A DNA stretch of 64,000 bases from Exobasidium rhododendri. Its lineage: Eukaryota > Basidiomycota > Exobasidiomycetes > Exobasidiales > Exobasidiaceae. Numbering within the stretch: position 1 is the first letter of the stretch; every line of letters starts with the position of its first letter. Location: positions 3,968,001-4,032,000 of the forward strand of contig CP110630.1 in the NCBI GenBank assembly GCA_026210745.1, read 5' to 3'. The position numbers were made by a program, and so were the translations under genes. The notes beneath the pieces are model-generated. The model was not told the origin of the DNA, did not search any database, and saw only the letters and a program-made list of their open reading frames with translations. Below are positions 45,284-57,141 of this stretch, piece after piece.

Positions 45284-46406
45284 ATGACTGCAGTGTTCGA
45301 TTCGCGACCAGAGGTCGACTTGCGCCACAGCCCAACGACTCTGATGACCAGTACAGTGACAGGTTCTGCTGATTCTAGCAGAGTCCTCGTCATCGGCTCG
45401 ATGGATACAGCTCAAAGCGGCCAATACCAGCAAACGATCGAGAGTCTTGGTCTGGGTGGTGTGAGACAAGTAGAGATGTACATGATTGATCGAATCACAA
45501 AGGATGCCTCCTCCTTGGGAAAGTCTTCTTACCCTATTATATACTTGATCTTGCCACTGGTCTACCTCGACGCAAGCTCAACATTCACAAAACTTCACGA
45601 GGCCTTGGCGGTCGATGGAACACTCACAGTCGAATCACCATCGATTGCAGAAGAAAACGGTCTGATACAAACGACAAAATTGAACATGGAGCTTGCCGGA
45701 TTCAGTAACGTCGAGGTGAGCAGCAATATCATCACAGCCAAGAAAGGTTTCTCTCCTTCCAAGAACGGCCTGCCTCTACGAAGGAAGCTAGGTGGAATCA
45801 GCTCGTCGTCGTCTTCTAGTAAAAAGAAAGCTCTCTGGAACATCTCTGCCTCTCAAGACAGCCCACTCATAGACCAGGATTCGCTTCTCACAGAAGCAGA
45901 AAAGAAAGTCCCATCAGCAGCTAGACGTGAAGATTGCGATCTGGAAAGCGCATTAGCAGGTGGCAAGAAGAAGAAGGCTTGCAAGGGATGCACTTGCGGA
46001 TTGAGAGAGATGGAAGAGGAGGAGGAAGAGTCAAGACAGGCTGCTCTCGCTGGTCAAGACATCGTTCGACTGGATGCTTCTGATATGGATATGCCTGCCG
46101 GTAGTAACGGCTTGGACAAGACAGAGGTAACGGAGACAATGGTGGATGAACATGGAATTACTAGAGTTATAAAGCGAGTCAAAGTAGACACCAGCGGAGC
46201 TACAAGCAGTTGTGGTAGCTGTTTCCTGGGAGATGCCTTCCGATGCAGTAGCTGTCCCTACCTTGGTAAGTGTCGATGTTTTAGTGATCGGCTAGGGTCG
46301 TGAAGAAGCGACTGACTCTCGCATACTCCTCTCCACACTAGGTCTGCCCGCTTTCAAACCAGGTGAAAAGGTTGAGATCCCATCGACTATGGACGATGAC
46401 CTTTAG
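45284..46406 (+). CDS. DRE2: Fe-S cluster assembly protein Dre2 (anamorsin)
   Basis: Electron carrier of the cytosolic iron-sulfur assembly pathway, working with Tah18. Two exons, 45284-46265 and 46342-46406, phase 1; 348 aa. The N-terminal methyltransferase-like domain (about 20-140) contains SSRVLVIGSMDTAQSGQYQQ and LHEALAVDGTLTVESPS. After a linker, the 2Fe-2S site reads C...ACKGCTCGL with lysines before it. The second site is the twin CX2C: CGSCFLGDAFRCSSC followed by PYLGLPAFKPGEKV. The last exon supplies this conserved end. An acidic Glu stretch separates the two clusters, as usual. The ATG at 45284 is the first in frame. Confidence 0.95.
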
Positions 46407-46541
46407 TCTGCTACAGAGCAAAGGCCAAACTTCTAGCTCCCCCCCTTAGTCTTCTTAATGCGCAAGAGTAGATGGGAATTGATAGATACCATCCTCTAGG
46501 CATGCGACTAGTATCATACTTTTGCTATATTACATATACGT

Positions 46542-49071
46542 TCACTCACTTTGATCATCTAACGAGGGGGAGGATGGCGTGGACGGGGGGTACGAAGGCT
46601 GATCGCTTTCCAGTAAAGGTGGTTCGCCTGCTTCGCTTTGATTCAGATCATCCGTGGGGAACGAAGAGGGTGAGAAGTCCGACGTCATTGGGGTTGTCGG
46701 TTTGCTGTCCTCCTCTCTGCTGATGCCTTGCTGTGTGAAGAATACTAGCTTGACAGCCTGTGGCCCACTTGATTCCATCGTCAGCCTCGCTGCTCCAAGA
46801 GAAGCCCTCCTTGTCGTGCTTGTAGTGCTCGTTGTGGTGGCGTTTGTTGTGGTGGCGTTGCCGTCATTATACTGCGCATCTGGCTTGTATGGGATGACTT
46901 CTCCAGTCGACTCGTCGAATAAGAATCTTCGAGAGGCTCCGTCATCGTTGACCTGTGTCGAATTCATTTCTCCTTCGCCGTCACACAGCTCCATACGAAG
47001 GCTTGCAGGTGGTCTCACTGTAGCGCAGTACAAGTGGGGCTCATTGTGAGCATTCGTCAGTGTTACTTGAAATTCAACGTGCTTCCATTGGCTCTCGTTG
47101 GAGGCAAAGCGGAAAGGCTCCATCTCCACCATCTGCAAGTCTAAGCCACTGGCAGATGTACTTGGTGCTAGAAGGTAGGCGTCTGTTCCATTGTCGACAC
47201 TGGGCACTTCTTCCTCGATGCCGGGAGCTCCCTCAGCAGGATTGATCGGTGGCGTAGGAGTATCATCGTCACCTTCTTCCTTGGCCGCAAGGGAAGACTT
47301 GAAATACATCGAGCCTTGGGGACCGGACGACTTCATCGATGCAAGATCAAGAAGGGCGACTAGTTGCGAAACAGGCTCAGTGTCCGTAAGTCCCATGACA
47401 GGCTTCAGAATGCCCATCTTGCCGACAGCAGCAGGCGATGCACCCGTCGGTGCCAGCCGCTTATGGACGTGTTCGTGTGTCTGTGTCACAAAAAGCTCAA
47501 GTGTTAGGCGACATTCTCAGGAGACGAGTGATAATCAGTGTGACTTACGTGATCGTGATCATGGTCGTGGTCATGGTCATGTCCATGACCGTAGTAGTGA
47601 TCCTGGTCATGTTCGTAGTAACGGTCATGGTAGTGATCGCGGTCGCGGTTGTCCCAATGCTGAATTGGAAGGATGTCTCAGCACTCCTGATCACCGTCCC
47701 GTCCAAGCATGTAATCTTCTTCTCACTCACTCGATCGTGGTCTCGTTTGCGGGTTCCCAGAAGCAGATCTTCATCGTTCTCGCTCTTTAGTGTAGTGTCA
47801 GCCGTTCCCTGTATCGACTCATGCACGACTCACACCCACACTTACAATGACGTGGACATCCGGCACACTGCCATGGCTATGTTGGGGACTACCGGTCTCA
47901 CGACGAAGCTGCAACGCAATGAGTGGCCCAGGATCACTATTGCTGTAGGTTTGGTAGTGATTTTTCTCATCACCTCCCAATTCGATGTCAATGCCATTGC
48001 CAGTCACAAGCAGACTTCGACGTTCTTTGCTTGTATTCTTCTTTTGAATCTGCGTCTAAAGAAGTTGTCAGAATCAATCAAGGCAAGAAAGATACTGCAC
48101 ATAGCCCCTCTTATAGTCACCTTTCTGCTAGAGGGCGTCTTTCCCTTCTTCACAGGTTTGCTCTTCGGCTTAGCCTTGTGATTCTTCTTCTTCCGGTCCT
48201 TTCCTTTGTCACCGTGTTCATGGGGGTGGTAGATTGAGCGCTTGTACAAGTCGATCCTTCTTCTCATCATAATTGGATCGCCTGCAGAAGCTCTGAAAAC
48301 CGTACCGGCCAACGGTTGTATAGAGGTGGGGGACGGTTGCTGCAAAGAGGGAGGGTGGTACATACCGTCGTCGACTGTCGGAGCATCTTCAAAAGCATCA
48401 GCATCGTCAGCCCCCGCGGGTGTCTGCAAAAGGGAAGCAGGCATCCTAGTGCTACTGCAGGAAGGAACACTAGGCTGCGTTGCCGACAAGGTCAAGGTAG
48501 TGTCAACATGGTACTGAAGACCCGCCTGTCGATCAACGTCCTCGTTAGTCTCTCCTGGAGTCTCCTCTCCAATAGGGGGGCTAGTAGTAGTGTCGACGTC
48601 CCCAGCTACATCGTCAACCATCTGGAAGAGAGATGAAACTAGTCAGTTAAAAGGAAGGCTCAGGGACCATGATGAGCGACACTCTGCCAGTCTTACCCAA
48701 CCGGTGATGGGTGACTCTGCTCCAGCGACATAGGAGACCGGAGCACTTTCCGAGCTCCGTCCAAAGACACGCTTCGACGTACGGCTTCCAGGATTGGTAA
48801 GAGCTCCAGCTCGAAGTCCTCTCTTGGTCTCAGCAGCTTGTCTTGAAGCCAAAGACGACCCTCGCACAGCGACGGCGGATCGAGGAAGATACGAATGCTG
48901 TGGCTCTTTGCGATACCCTTGGAACGGGCTCTGCTTGTTCCTCGCTCCTCTGGCTTCGACTTTCATTGTCTTTTGGTTCACGGGAAGGGGCGCTGCTCCG
49001 ACGGTGGAAGTCTCGACGGCAAGTGAGACGACGCAGAAGAGGACAGTAAATGCGGGGGTGAAGTGGACCAT
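46542..49071 (-). CDS. Secreted His/Asp-rich protein with Kex2-type sites
   Basis: Unrecognised secreted protein, 737 aa, six exons: 49071-48697, 48621-48121, 48055-47846, 47808-47731, 47659-47549, 47480-46542. All five introns are phase 0. A signal peptide covers about 1-27 (FTVLFCVVSLAVETSTVGAA). Dibasic KR sites occur at 83-84, 100-101, 252-253, 383-384 and 432-433. Exon 5 (389-425) is almost only His, Asp and Tyr, with repeated HD pairs, and continues into THEHVHKR. Thus residues 385-431 hold 16 His and lie exactly between two KR sites. A second small His patch, YHPHEHGD, follows the KR at 252-253. The large C-terminal exon encodes a domain with HVEFQVTLTNAHNEPHLYC and RRFLFDESTGEVIPY, several N-glycosylation sequons (NAT) and a Ser/Pro tail. 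Metal binding and processing are inferred. Confidence 0.72.
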
Positions 49072-49877
49072 GGCTCGGAATAAAGTGTCTAGGTCGAGAG
49101 TGAGTAGGGATAGATATAAAATTTAGTGTAGAGACCAGCTCAGCGAGTCGATTGGTAGAGATTAAAAAGGAGCACGAAAAGAGGAGGAGAAGAAGAAGAA
49201 GTTGGAAGGTAATGAAGCGGAGGAGAAAAGACCACTCGCAGAGCGTCGAAAGTAGGTAGGAGGGATATGAGGGGGAAGGAAGATACTTTGCCTGCTCATT
49301 CGACCCTTTTAAGCCTTGGAAACACAGCTATCTGCCAGCTCAAACTACTACACATTCCGCCCTTACCCTAAACCTTCTATCTCCTCTTATAAGACGCTTT
49401 CGAAGCTCTTATTGAAGCATCATCAGCGCGGCAGAAATTGGTCACGAAGCTTCAGCGCAAGATTAAAAGGAGCACAGGCATCCCCTTGCTTGAATTCTCA
49501 CTGCTTCGTAAGCCGCTTATCTCCTCTGGAATGTCCAACGCTCTGTCAAATCTGCTACGTCGAGTCCAGTCCGATCTTTGAATTGCCCGTAAGTTCGCTC
49601 CGTGCTGTCGGTCACTGCGACCGCCTGCATACAAGGTAGAGGCGGACTGCTGTGCCAGCATCAATTCCCTTCTATCACCCACGCGAACGATGACGGCGCT
49701 CAAGCCACTTTGTCTGCTTCTAAAATATAAGCATGAATGCAAGCAACTTTTGCTTAGCTCCTAGCTCATTCACCCACTCTCAGACTTACCTGCTTCTGAA
49801 GACAGAGCGCACAGAGAAGAAGGAAAGAGAGAGAGAGAGAGAAAGAGCGTGCTTGAGTAGAGGCCAGCAGCATTGAC
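49072..49877. other. Divergent intergenic region upstream of SEC10
   Basis: An 806-base gap with purine-rich stretches (49160-49260) near the secreted-protein start and a GA-repeat patch (49829-49848) just before SEC10. No gene or RNA recognised. Confidence 0.5.
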
Positions 49878-52800
49878 ATGGACGGCAGTCGCCCAGCATC
49901 ACCCAGAAGCGTTCGCCATAGACCAGCTCCGCAACTACCAGGCAGTCCAGACAACCACCCCCTTCGAGGTCATGGCCGCACAGGCAGTCGAGGCGTCTAT
50001 CATGATGCCGCCGTCGAAGAGCTGTGTAGGATCGAGACATTTCAGGTAAGTGGGGACCGGCAAAATTTTTGTGCTTGTGGGGCAGCATATTCTGACCTCT
50101 TCAGCGCACACTTACACAGCAAGGCTACAATTCCAAGGATCTACTAGCGGGCCTCTCGGAAAAGCTGATTGCTAGATCTCGAGCCGATCCTAGCCCCTTC
50201 AATCCTCGGCCTTTCATTCGCACCTTTGAGGCCAGCGTCGATTCTCTTCTAGCCCTTCGAAGCAATCTGACTGCACAGACTACAACGCTATCGTCCAGTG
50301 TGAGGGTAGCCGAGTCAGCATACACTTCCAAGCTGCACGATCTCTCCTCTCACTTTACTAGTGCTTCTACCTCCTTTACCGCACTCGAGAGTCGCTTCTC
50401 TGAAGTCGGTAGAACGGCGATTCATATCGGAGAGCAGCTGCAGACAATCGATAAGATGAGGACGAGGGCGGCAGAGGCACACGATCTGATCGAGTACTAC
50501 TACCAATTCGCCCGAGGAGACACTAGTCGGCTGGAGAGGCTGCGAAAAGAAGGCGGCAGGGAGGGTAGACTGAAGACGGCGATCATTGCCAGGAGGTTGA
50601 GTGCGATCGCAAAAGAGGTGGATATCAAAGGTGCAGAACAGACAAGGGACACCATCGATCAATTCGCCGAACGATTCGAGAGGGACATGCTCAAGCTCTT
50701 TGACCGGTTCTATCGCAAATCAGATCCAAAGATGATGTCTCATATCGCAAAAGTACTACAGAATTTCAACGGAGGCCAGAGTTGTGTGCAAATCTACGTC
50801 AATCAACACGACTTCTTCATCTCGAAAGATCGAATAATCCAAAGGAGGGAAGTGGAAGAAAGTGCGATATGGAACACCCTCTCCGACCCAGACTCGCTGC
50901 CTCCCAAATCAGAGGCTTCGCTGCAAGCATTGTTCAGTGAAATACGATCCACCGTCGAAGTGGAAGCGCAGATCATCTCGGCCGTCTTTCCAAATCCTCT
51001 GATCGTCATGAGCACTTTCTTGCAACGAGTCTTTGCTCAAAGCGTTCAAGGGTACGTCGAGGTGCTGATGAGAAAGGCGGCTGAAGTCGGAGCAGCAGCC
51101 ACATTACCAGGAACAACGACCTCTTCCGAGAGTCACTTGGCATTCCTGCGAACACTCCAACTGGCCCGCAACATGAGCTTACACCTGGTCAACGATCTGA
51201 AAGTCTATGACTTCAAAGGCGCGGGAATAGTTTCTACAGCGCAGAATGGAGATGGCGGAGTCTTGAACGACTCTAGCAATCTGAATGTACAGTACGGGTC
51301 CAGAGCTGCAGCTGTGGCAGCAGGCACAAGCGCATTAGGCGTCATGCTGGATCAAGCTGTAGACGAGCTGTTTGTACCATACATGGAAGGAGTCAAGTAT
51401 CTCGAAAGAGAATCACGTTCCTTGACAGAACTGTACGCTGCCTATCTTTTACGGTTCTCCAACTATCATCGAGCTGCGCACCACATCAAATCTTCCACCA
51501 TCTTTGATCGTGTCCGAACTCAGATTGCCACCAATACTACCAACTCTTCTCTCGCTTCAACAACCGGCACTTCTACAGCGACTAAAGGGACATCCTTTGG
51601 TTTTTCCAAATTGAGCAATCTCGTTGATCGAGCTAGAGTAGCCGCCGGTGCCGCCTCCAGTGCCACTTCTTCTTCGACGGACTTGACGTTGGTGGATGGT
51701 CACAATGCAACGGAAGGAGACGCTTCGGGTGAGAGCGAGGAAGAAAGAGACGGAGAGCTGAACTTAGAGGTGGCAGAAAGGATGTTGAGATGGCATGCGG
51801 AAGCTATCGGTCGATGCGTTGACCTGAGCAGCTCTTCCGAGGTGGCCAAGAACACCTTTTCACTACTGAAGGTCCTTTCCGAAGCCTATATCAAGTCGTA
51901 CGTTGAAATTGCTCTGGACTCTGCTCTGGCTCGTGCAAACGCTCAGGAGGCTAGAGGAGTTGCTCTACCTGATCTGAGAGATCTCAGTGTAGTGCGACAA
52001 GTTGATTTGATCCTGCAGTTATGGCAACATTACGTCGGTATTGCACTGCTTCCATTGGCTACCTCAAGTGTCACGATCCGGCGAGAGATGGCCATCTTCA
52101 ACAACTACCTCCTTCTTCGAGTAGAGAAAAAGTGCGACAGCGTGGTACAAAAGATTGCAGACAGTGAGTGTGGCGCTGGCGGTAGAGAGCAGCACGGGGC
52201 AGTCTTTCTCGCCTCTGACAAATTTGTGGTGCATTTCCCCCCCCCCCTCTCTATCAAGACGTCGTTGCCTTCCTTTCCGGTCGCTTGTCTACTCAGAAGA
52301 AGAACGACTTCACACCCAAAAACGACGAACTGGCGTTTTCACGAATCAACACAGACCCTTGCCTGGCTTGCGTCGAGGCTCTGGAGAAAGTCGAACAGAT
52401 GACTAGATCAGGCTTGGGCGGTGGAAAGAACGCTGACACCTTCTTGACGGAGATCGGCGTCGCATTTCACAGTCTCTTGCTGGATCATCTTCGGAAGTTC
52501 ACCATTAGTGCTGCGGGAGGAATCATGCTGACAAAGTAAGTCGATGGCGGGAAGATGTTGCGTGCGACTGTGTGCTCGGTGTCTCGGATTGCTGATGGGC
52601 CATGCTTCACAAACAGAGACTTGGCCATGTACCAAGATGCTATCTCATCGTTTGGCATTCCAGCCCTCTCGGACCGCTTCGAGATGCTTCGACAGCTCGG
52701 CAATCTTTTGTGAGTACTCGCGTTCTGATGCCCTGGAATAAAGCAAGGAAGGAGCTGCTGATCAAGTGAGTCACCCCGCATCCATCATCATAGCATCGTA

Positions 52801-53160
52801 CAGCCAGCCGTTCTCAAGTCCTACATGCGAGAATCGCATCTTTCCAAGATTGAAGAAAGACTTCTTCGGCCGTATTTGCTACGACGAGCCGACTATTCTA
52901 GTCATGTTCGAGATCTCAACGAACTCGGCAATGCCAATGCTAGCACAATCCATGGCACTTCATCTAACGGAATACCGACCAACAGCAATGAAGTGACTCT
53001 GAATGGAGTAGCACAAGGTGCCGTGTTCGGTGGAGCAGGAATCAGCGAAAGTGAGAAAGAACTTCGACTGAAGAGCGTCTTGACTGAACTGGAGAAGTGG
53101 AGCAAAGAAGAGGATGGTCAGATCAGCACTCGAAACTCAGAGTTGATGGAGAGCCTCTGA
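49878..53160 (+). CDS. SEC10: Exocyst subunit Sec10
   Basis: Subunit of the exocyst, which tethers secretory vesicles at sites of polarised growth. Five exons: 49878-50045, 50105-52163, 52259-52535, 52617-52709, 52794-53160; 987 aa. Typical Sec10 stretches are TIDKMRTRAAEAHDLIEYYY, RRLSAIAKEVDIKGAEQTRD and GGQSCVQIYVNQHDFFI. The junctions restore VVAFLSGRLSTQKKNDFTPK, then GGIMLTKDLAMYQDAI and NLFIVQPAVLKSYMRESHLS. The C-terminus has RLLRPYLLRRADYSSHVRDL. Intron 2 carries a run of ten C before its caag acceptor; a nearer cag would break the frame. Long Ser/Thr inserts near 480-540 lengthen the protein. Confidence 0.93.
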
Positions 53161-53278
53161 TTGCGATTGATCGATGATGATGATTAATAATCGCTATTGC
53201 TCCTGTCAACCACTGTACAAGTAATACAAGTCAAGCTCAGGGATGGATTCATCGTCCACCCTCGCTGACACAAACTGT

Positions 53279-55705
53279 CTATGACTCGTCGACCTTTCGC
53301 TCTTGTCGCAGTCGAGCCCGTCGGTCTCTCGCAGGTTCGTCTGTCTTTGACTCTTCCAATCCACCAACGCCACGTCCCCATCGACCTGCCTTTGGTCCCC
53401 AATCTTCTCTTACTCCCCAAATGTGCGCTTCGGATAGGACCGGTGGACCTGCATCCCTCGTATTCCTTCTCTTGTCATCTTTTGCGACATTGAAGTAGGA
53501 AGCTTCATCGGCAAAGTCACTGCTGGCTTGCTCTCTTGATAGATCCGATGGGCCATCGTGATACTGAGAAGTGGCGGAAGAGAGAGTCGTGGTCGTCGTT
53601 GTAGAGGGCGCCTTAGCTTTTAATTCATGATGTTGCATAGAGGACCAAGCATCCATGTCGCCTTCTAGGAGTGGTTTCCAACTGGTGTTCGACCATGAAG
53701 AATGACTCATTTCCCACAGTCGAGACACAGCTCTTTGATACGCAAATTGTTCTTCTTGGCCAGAGAAGATTGACAGGTTCCTAGCACTACCTTTTTTGCT
53801 GCTACTTTTGCGATCTTCCTCTTGCTGTCTACTTTCTCGACCGGGCTCTACTCTGCTGCCTCGTTCGACACTGGAGCCATATGCTGAAATGTTTGGCCGG
53901 AAGCCTTCTTCTGTGTCTTGCATAGCTTCGCTCAGCGTCTCGCTTTGTATCAGATCGCTCGTCTGCAATAGATCTTGAAAATCTTCAGTGACTTGGTCTT
54001 GCTCTATGATCGCCCCTCCCTTGATCGAGTTACCGCTGCTGCTGCTGCTGCTCTTTCTTCTCTCTACTTCTCGCGCTAGTTCGGCACCCTCTCTGGCAAA
54101 GAAGATCTTGGTCAGAGGAACGTGAGATTGTAGGATGATCCTACACTTTGCTTCGTAGAGTGCATCAATCAACGTGATCATCCGTCTGGCTTGATTACGA
54201 TGAACCAGATCCAATGCCGGAATGTCATCGAGTATGATGACAGAGTAAGAAGATGCCAGAGTGAGGTAGTCTGCCGGTCCAAGAGGCGTGTCACATAGTT
54301 GAGAGAAAGTGTAGCGAGCAACAGACGGAAAATCGTTCGTTGCAGGGTATGATTCCGGTACAGGGACACTTCGATTGTACACCTTGATCACATTCGGCAC
54401 TCCCATTCTACCGCCAGTGACCTCCTTCACAACCTTCTTGAATTCTTTGTCTTCATCTGGCTTTCCTTTGATGTAGAAGGTGCTGTTGCTATCATCTGAT
54501 CTGTCCCCCAGATTAGCGAACTTATCCCATCCCTCCTTCCATCTTTCCAATCTCCAGTCTTTGCCTGATACCTCCACGACCGGACATCTTTCCTTTAACG
54601 CACCCAGAAAGGCAATAAGACTTCTCCTTTGAACGTTGTTCTCATAGAGATCTTCGGGAACTCTATTGCTCGTTGCGACTACGACTCCTCCTAATCTCCA
54701 GTAACTGGTAAGGATCCTTCGCAGAAGTGTGGCAGAGGCAATATCAAGTAATTGCAACTCATCAAACACCAAGACATGACCATATGTTAAGAACAGCTGG
54801 GAAGCGACATGCATAGGCAGAGTAGTACCTAGTCCTGCCGTCTGATCTTCTTGCCTTTCCATCTGCGCTAATTTGACCACATCCATGCCTCTATTTGCTT
54901 CGTCATCCAATGAAATACCGTCCAAGGAAGACACTGGAATCGAAGAAGACCCTTGATCAGGTCTAAAGAACGGCATACCTTTCAAAGATCTAGCCCAATC
55001 ACCAATCGACTTGTTCCCACGGCTACCACCACGACCACCACTTTCCGGTCGATTTGTTTTCTCCCAAATAGCCCCAACACCTCTTTCTGGGAAGACGTTG
55101 TCTTTCATAAAGTACTGCGACGTTCCCATTGTTATCCGTCTCCTTTCGGCTTCGATCCATATCAATCGATATATACTGAGCAGGAGGTGATGATAATGCC
55201 GTCTGAACTTCCCTCGTATAGGCAAACAGTCAAACCATAAATCGACGAGGAATGATTTTCCGGTTCCTGGCTTACCAGTGAGGAGCAAGCCTTGAGGTGT
55301 CCCTAAAGCTTCGAGTTGCTGCTCTTCCGACAGATAACGTACCAAGGCAGACACGTTATCATCGGAAGGAGGATGCTGCTGTTCTTCTTTCCCTTGACCA
55401 GGCACGCCAGTGTTTTGACCAGATTCGTCGTGTAAAACGCCCAGCAGATGAGCGGGGGGTGTATAATCTTGCAGTTTTCTACTGAGCTTTCTCAATTCGA
55501 TCAACACCCGAATTTGCTCAGAATCTTGCTGAACGAGACCCTTCGATACCATGGCTCTGTATGCCAACAGAGGATCTGTGACTTGGAGCGCCAGACTCGC
55601 CAGCTTGGAGCGGCAAGCAGAGGTAGTGCATAATTGCCTTCGACATGTTGCTATAAGGCCATCCGGTATTCTGACAGGTCGCCTTCCAGAGGCTCTGGCC
55701 AGCAT
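53279..55705 (-). CDS. AFG1: AFG1-family mitochondrial AAA+ ATPase
   Basis: AAA+-like ATPase of the inner mitochondrial membrane involved in respiratory-complex protein turnover (yeast Afg1, human LACE1/AFG1L). Single exon, 808 aa. The start MLARASGRRPVRIPDGLIAT followed by RRQLCTTSACRSK is a good mitochondrial presequence. The Walker A loop TGKPGTGKS is at 143-151. The Walker B region reads VLVFDELQLLDIASATLLRR, with the family FDE-x-Q pattern. VVVATSNRVPEDLYENNVQR matches the sensor region; CRIILQSHVPLTKIFFA lies near the usual end of the domain. It is much longer than yeast Afg1 (about 500 aa) because of inserts and a disordered C-terminal extension. The ATG at 55705 is the first in frame. 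Confidence 0.9.
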   Translation of the reverse strand: MLARASGRRPVRIPDGLIATCRRQLCTTSACRSKLASLALQVTDPLLAYRAMVSKGLVQQDSEQIRVLIELRKLSRKLQDYTPPAHLLGVLHDESGQNTGVPGQGKEEQQHPPSDDNVSALVRYLSEEQQLEALGTPQGLLLTGKPGTGKSFLVDLWFDCLPIRGKFRRHYHHLLLSIYRLIWIEAERRRITMGTSQYFMKDNVFPERGVGAIWEKTNRPESGGRGGSRGNKSIGDWARSLKGMPFFRPDQGSSSIPVSSLDGISLDDEANRGMDVVKLAQMERQEDQTAGLGTTLPMHVASQLFLTYGHVLVFDELQLLDIASATLLRRILTSYWRLGGVVVATSNRVPEDLYENNVQRRSLIAFLGALKERCPVVEVSGKDWRLERWKEGWDKFANLGDRSDDSNSTFYIKGKPDEDKEFKKVVKEVTGGRMGVPNVIKVYNRSVPVPESYPATNDFPSVARYTFSQLCDTPLGPADYLTLASSYSVIILDDIPALDLVHRNQARRMITLIDALYEAKCRIILQSHVPLTKIFFAREGAELAREVERRKSSSSSSGNSIKGGAIIEQDQVTEDFQDLLQTSDLIQSETLSEAMQDTEEGFRPNISAYGSSVERGSRVEPGRESRQQEEDRKSSSKKGSARNLSIFSGQEEQFAYQRAVSRLWEMSHSSWSNTSWKPLLEGDMDAWSSMQHHELKAKAPSTTTTTTLSSATSQYHDGPSDLSREQASSDFADEASYFNVAKDDKRRNTRDAGPPVLSEAHIWGVREDWGPKAGRWGRGVGGLEESKTDEPARDRRARLRQERKVDES

Positions 55706-55984
55706 GATGGTCGCTTTTCCGGACTGTGTCTGTGTGATGTAAGCATGAGAGTGAGCCAAGCAACATCCCTCCCCCTCCCTCCTCTCCACTGTCGTCCGTG
55801 CATCGAGCTTTCGATATTATCAAGTGGAGCTGCTGACTAAAATTGATAGATGCAAAAGAGAGAGAAAATAGAATCAGGACACGCCGGAGACTTTGCTGTG
55901 CCTTAAGTCAAGAACAATAAAAAGACGGACGGACTTCTCAAAGATCATTATCCCTCCCCATCATAATCATCACCTCCATCGAAG

Positions 55985-56932
55985 ATGTTCACTGGTATAG
56001 TAGAGCTGTTGGCGCCCATAATCGACATTCAAGAGCAAGACAGTACAAAATCAGGAGGTGACGGATACAGTATCACGATTGGACAATGTGCTGAGATACT
56101 GCAGGATTGCACGATTGGCGACAGTATATGCGTGAACGGCACCTGTTTGACAGTCACAGAATTCGACACCACAAAGCAGGGTGGATTCTTCAAGATTGGG
56201 GTCGCACCAGAAACGCTCAAAAAGACGAATTTGGGAGCTCTGAAAGTAGGGAATAAGGTCAATTGTGAAAGAGCGATGCAAGCACATACTCGATTCGGAG
56301 GTCATTTCGTACAAGGTCACGTTGACACTACTGCCATGATCCGTAGCGTAGTCCCCACCGGAAATGCTCTCACCTTGACGCTACGTCTCAACAACGATCC
56401 CAAAAATCTGCCACTGCCTTCGACACTGTCGCCTTACTTGATTGCAAAGGGGTACGTGACACTGGATGGAGCTTCTTTGACGTTGATCGATGTCTCGCCT
56501 GCTACTGGTGGGAAGATTGCCGAGACTGCGGGGGAAACCAGAGAAGAAGCTGGAGGGGTGACCAACACGAACGAAACAGTTGAATTCAGCGTCATGCTCA
56601 TCAGGCATACACAGGAAGTAATCGGTCTAAGTGCGAAGAGACCGGGCGAACTCGTCAATGTGGAATTAGATGTAAGGACCTGCGCAATTCAGTCTGCATG
56701 ATCGTAGAGAAATTTCGGCTCACAACTTTCCATTTCTGCCTCCTTTCAGATGGTCGGGAAATATGTTCATCGAGCGGTGCTGGGCGGTCTCGCACAAGAG
56801 GAGCAGCAGAATCCAGTAGATGCAGGTCCAGCAGCACTGGCAGGTGAAGCAACGTCGGCGAATGATACTCTTACTACCATGATTGAGAGGACAGTGCGAA
56901 AGGTGCTGGCAGAGCAAGCAAAGGCGTCCTGA
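55985..56932 (+). CDS. RIB5: Riboflavin synthase
   Basis: Dismutates two 6,7-dimethyl-8-ribityllumazine molecules to riboflavin, the last step of vitamin B2 synthesis. Two exons, 55985-56671 and 56750-56932, phase 0; 289 aa. The start MFTGIVELLAPI is diagnostic. The first barrel has GDSICVNGTCLTVTEF and the second GGHFVQGHVDTTAMI and GYVTLDGASLTLIDV. The junction gives NVELDMVGKYVHRAV, the usual end of the second barrel. The protein is longer than the common 210-240 aa because of a Gly/Thr/Glu insert near residues 178-198 and a C-terminal helical tail (TMIERTVRKVLAEQ). Start codons of RIB5 and AFG1 are 279 bases apart. Confidence 0.95.
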
Positions 56933-57141
56933 ACACTCAGAGGATTTGGAGTGCACAAGAGTCGGACTACGACAATAGATCGAACAGGGTGGCTGCAAAG
57001 TTGATAGCAGGGAATATCGTTGCAAATTACATGCAGAAGCCGTGGTAAAAGTACAAAAGCAGACAGAGGAATGTAATAGTACAGATATAGTAACGATTGT
57101 GTGCGAGGGAGAAGAGGGAAGAGAGGGGATAGAAGGGCAGT

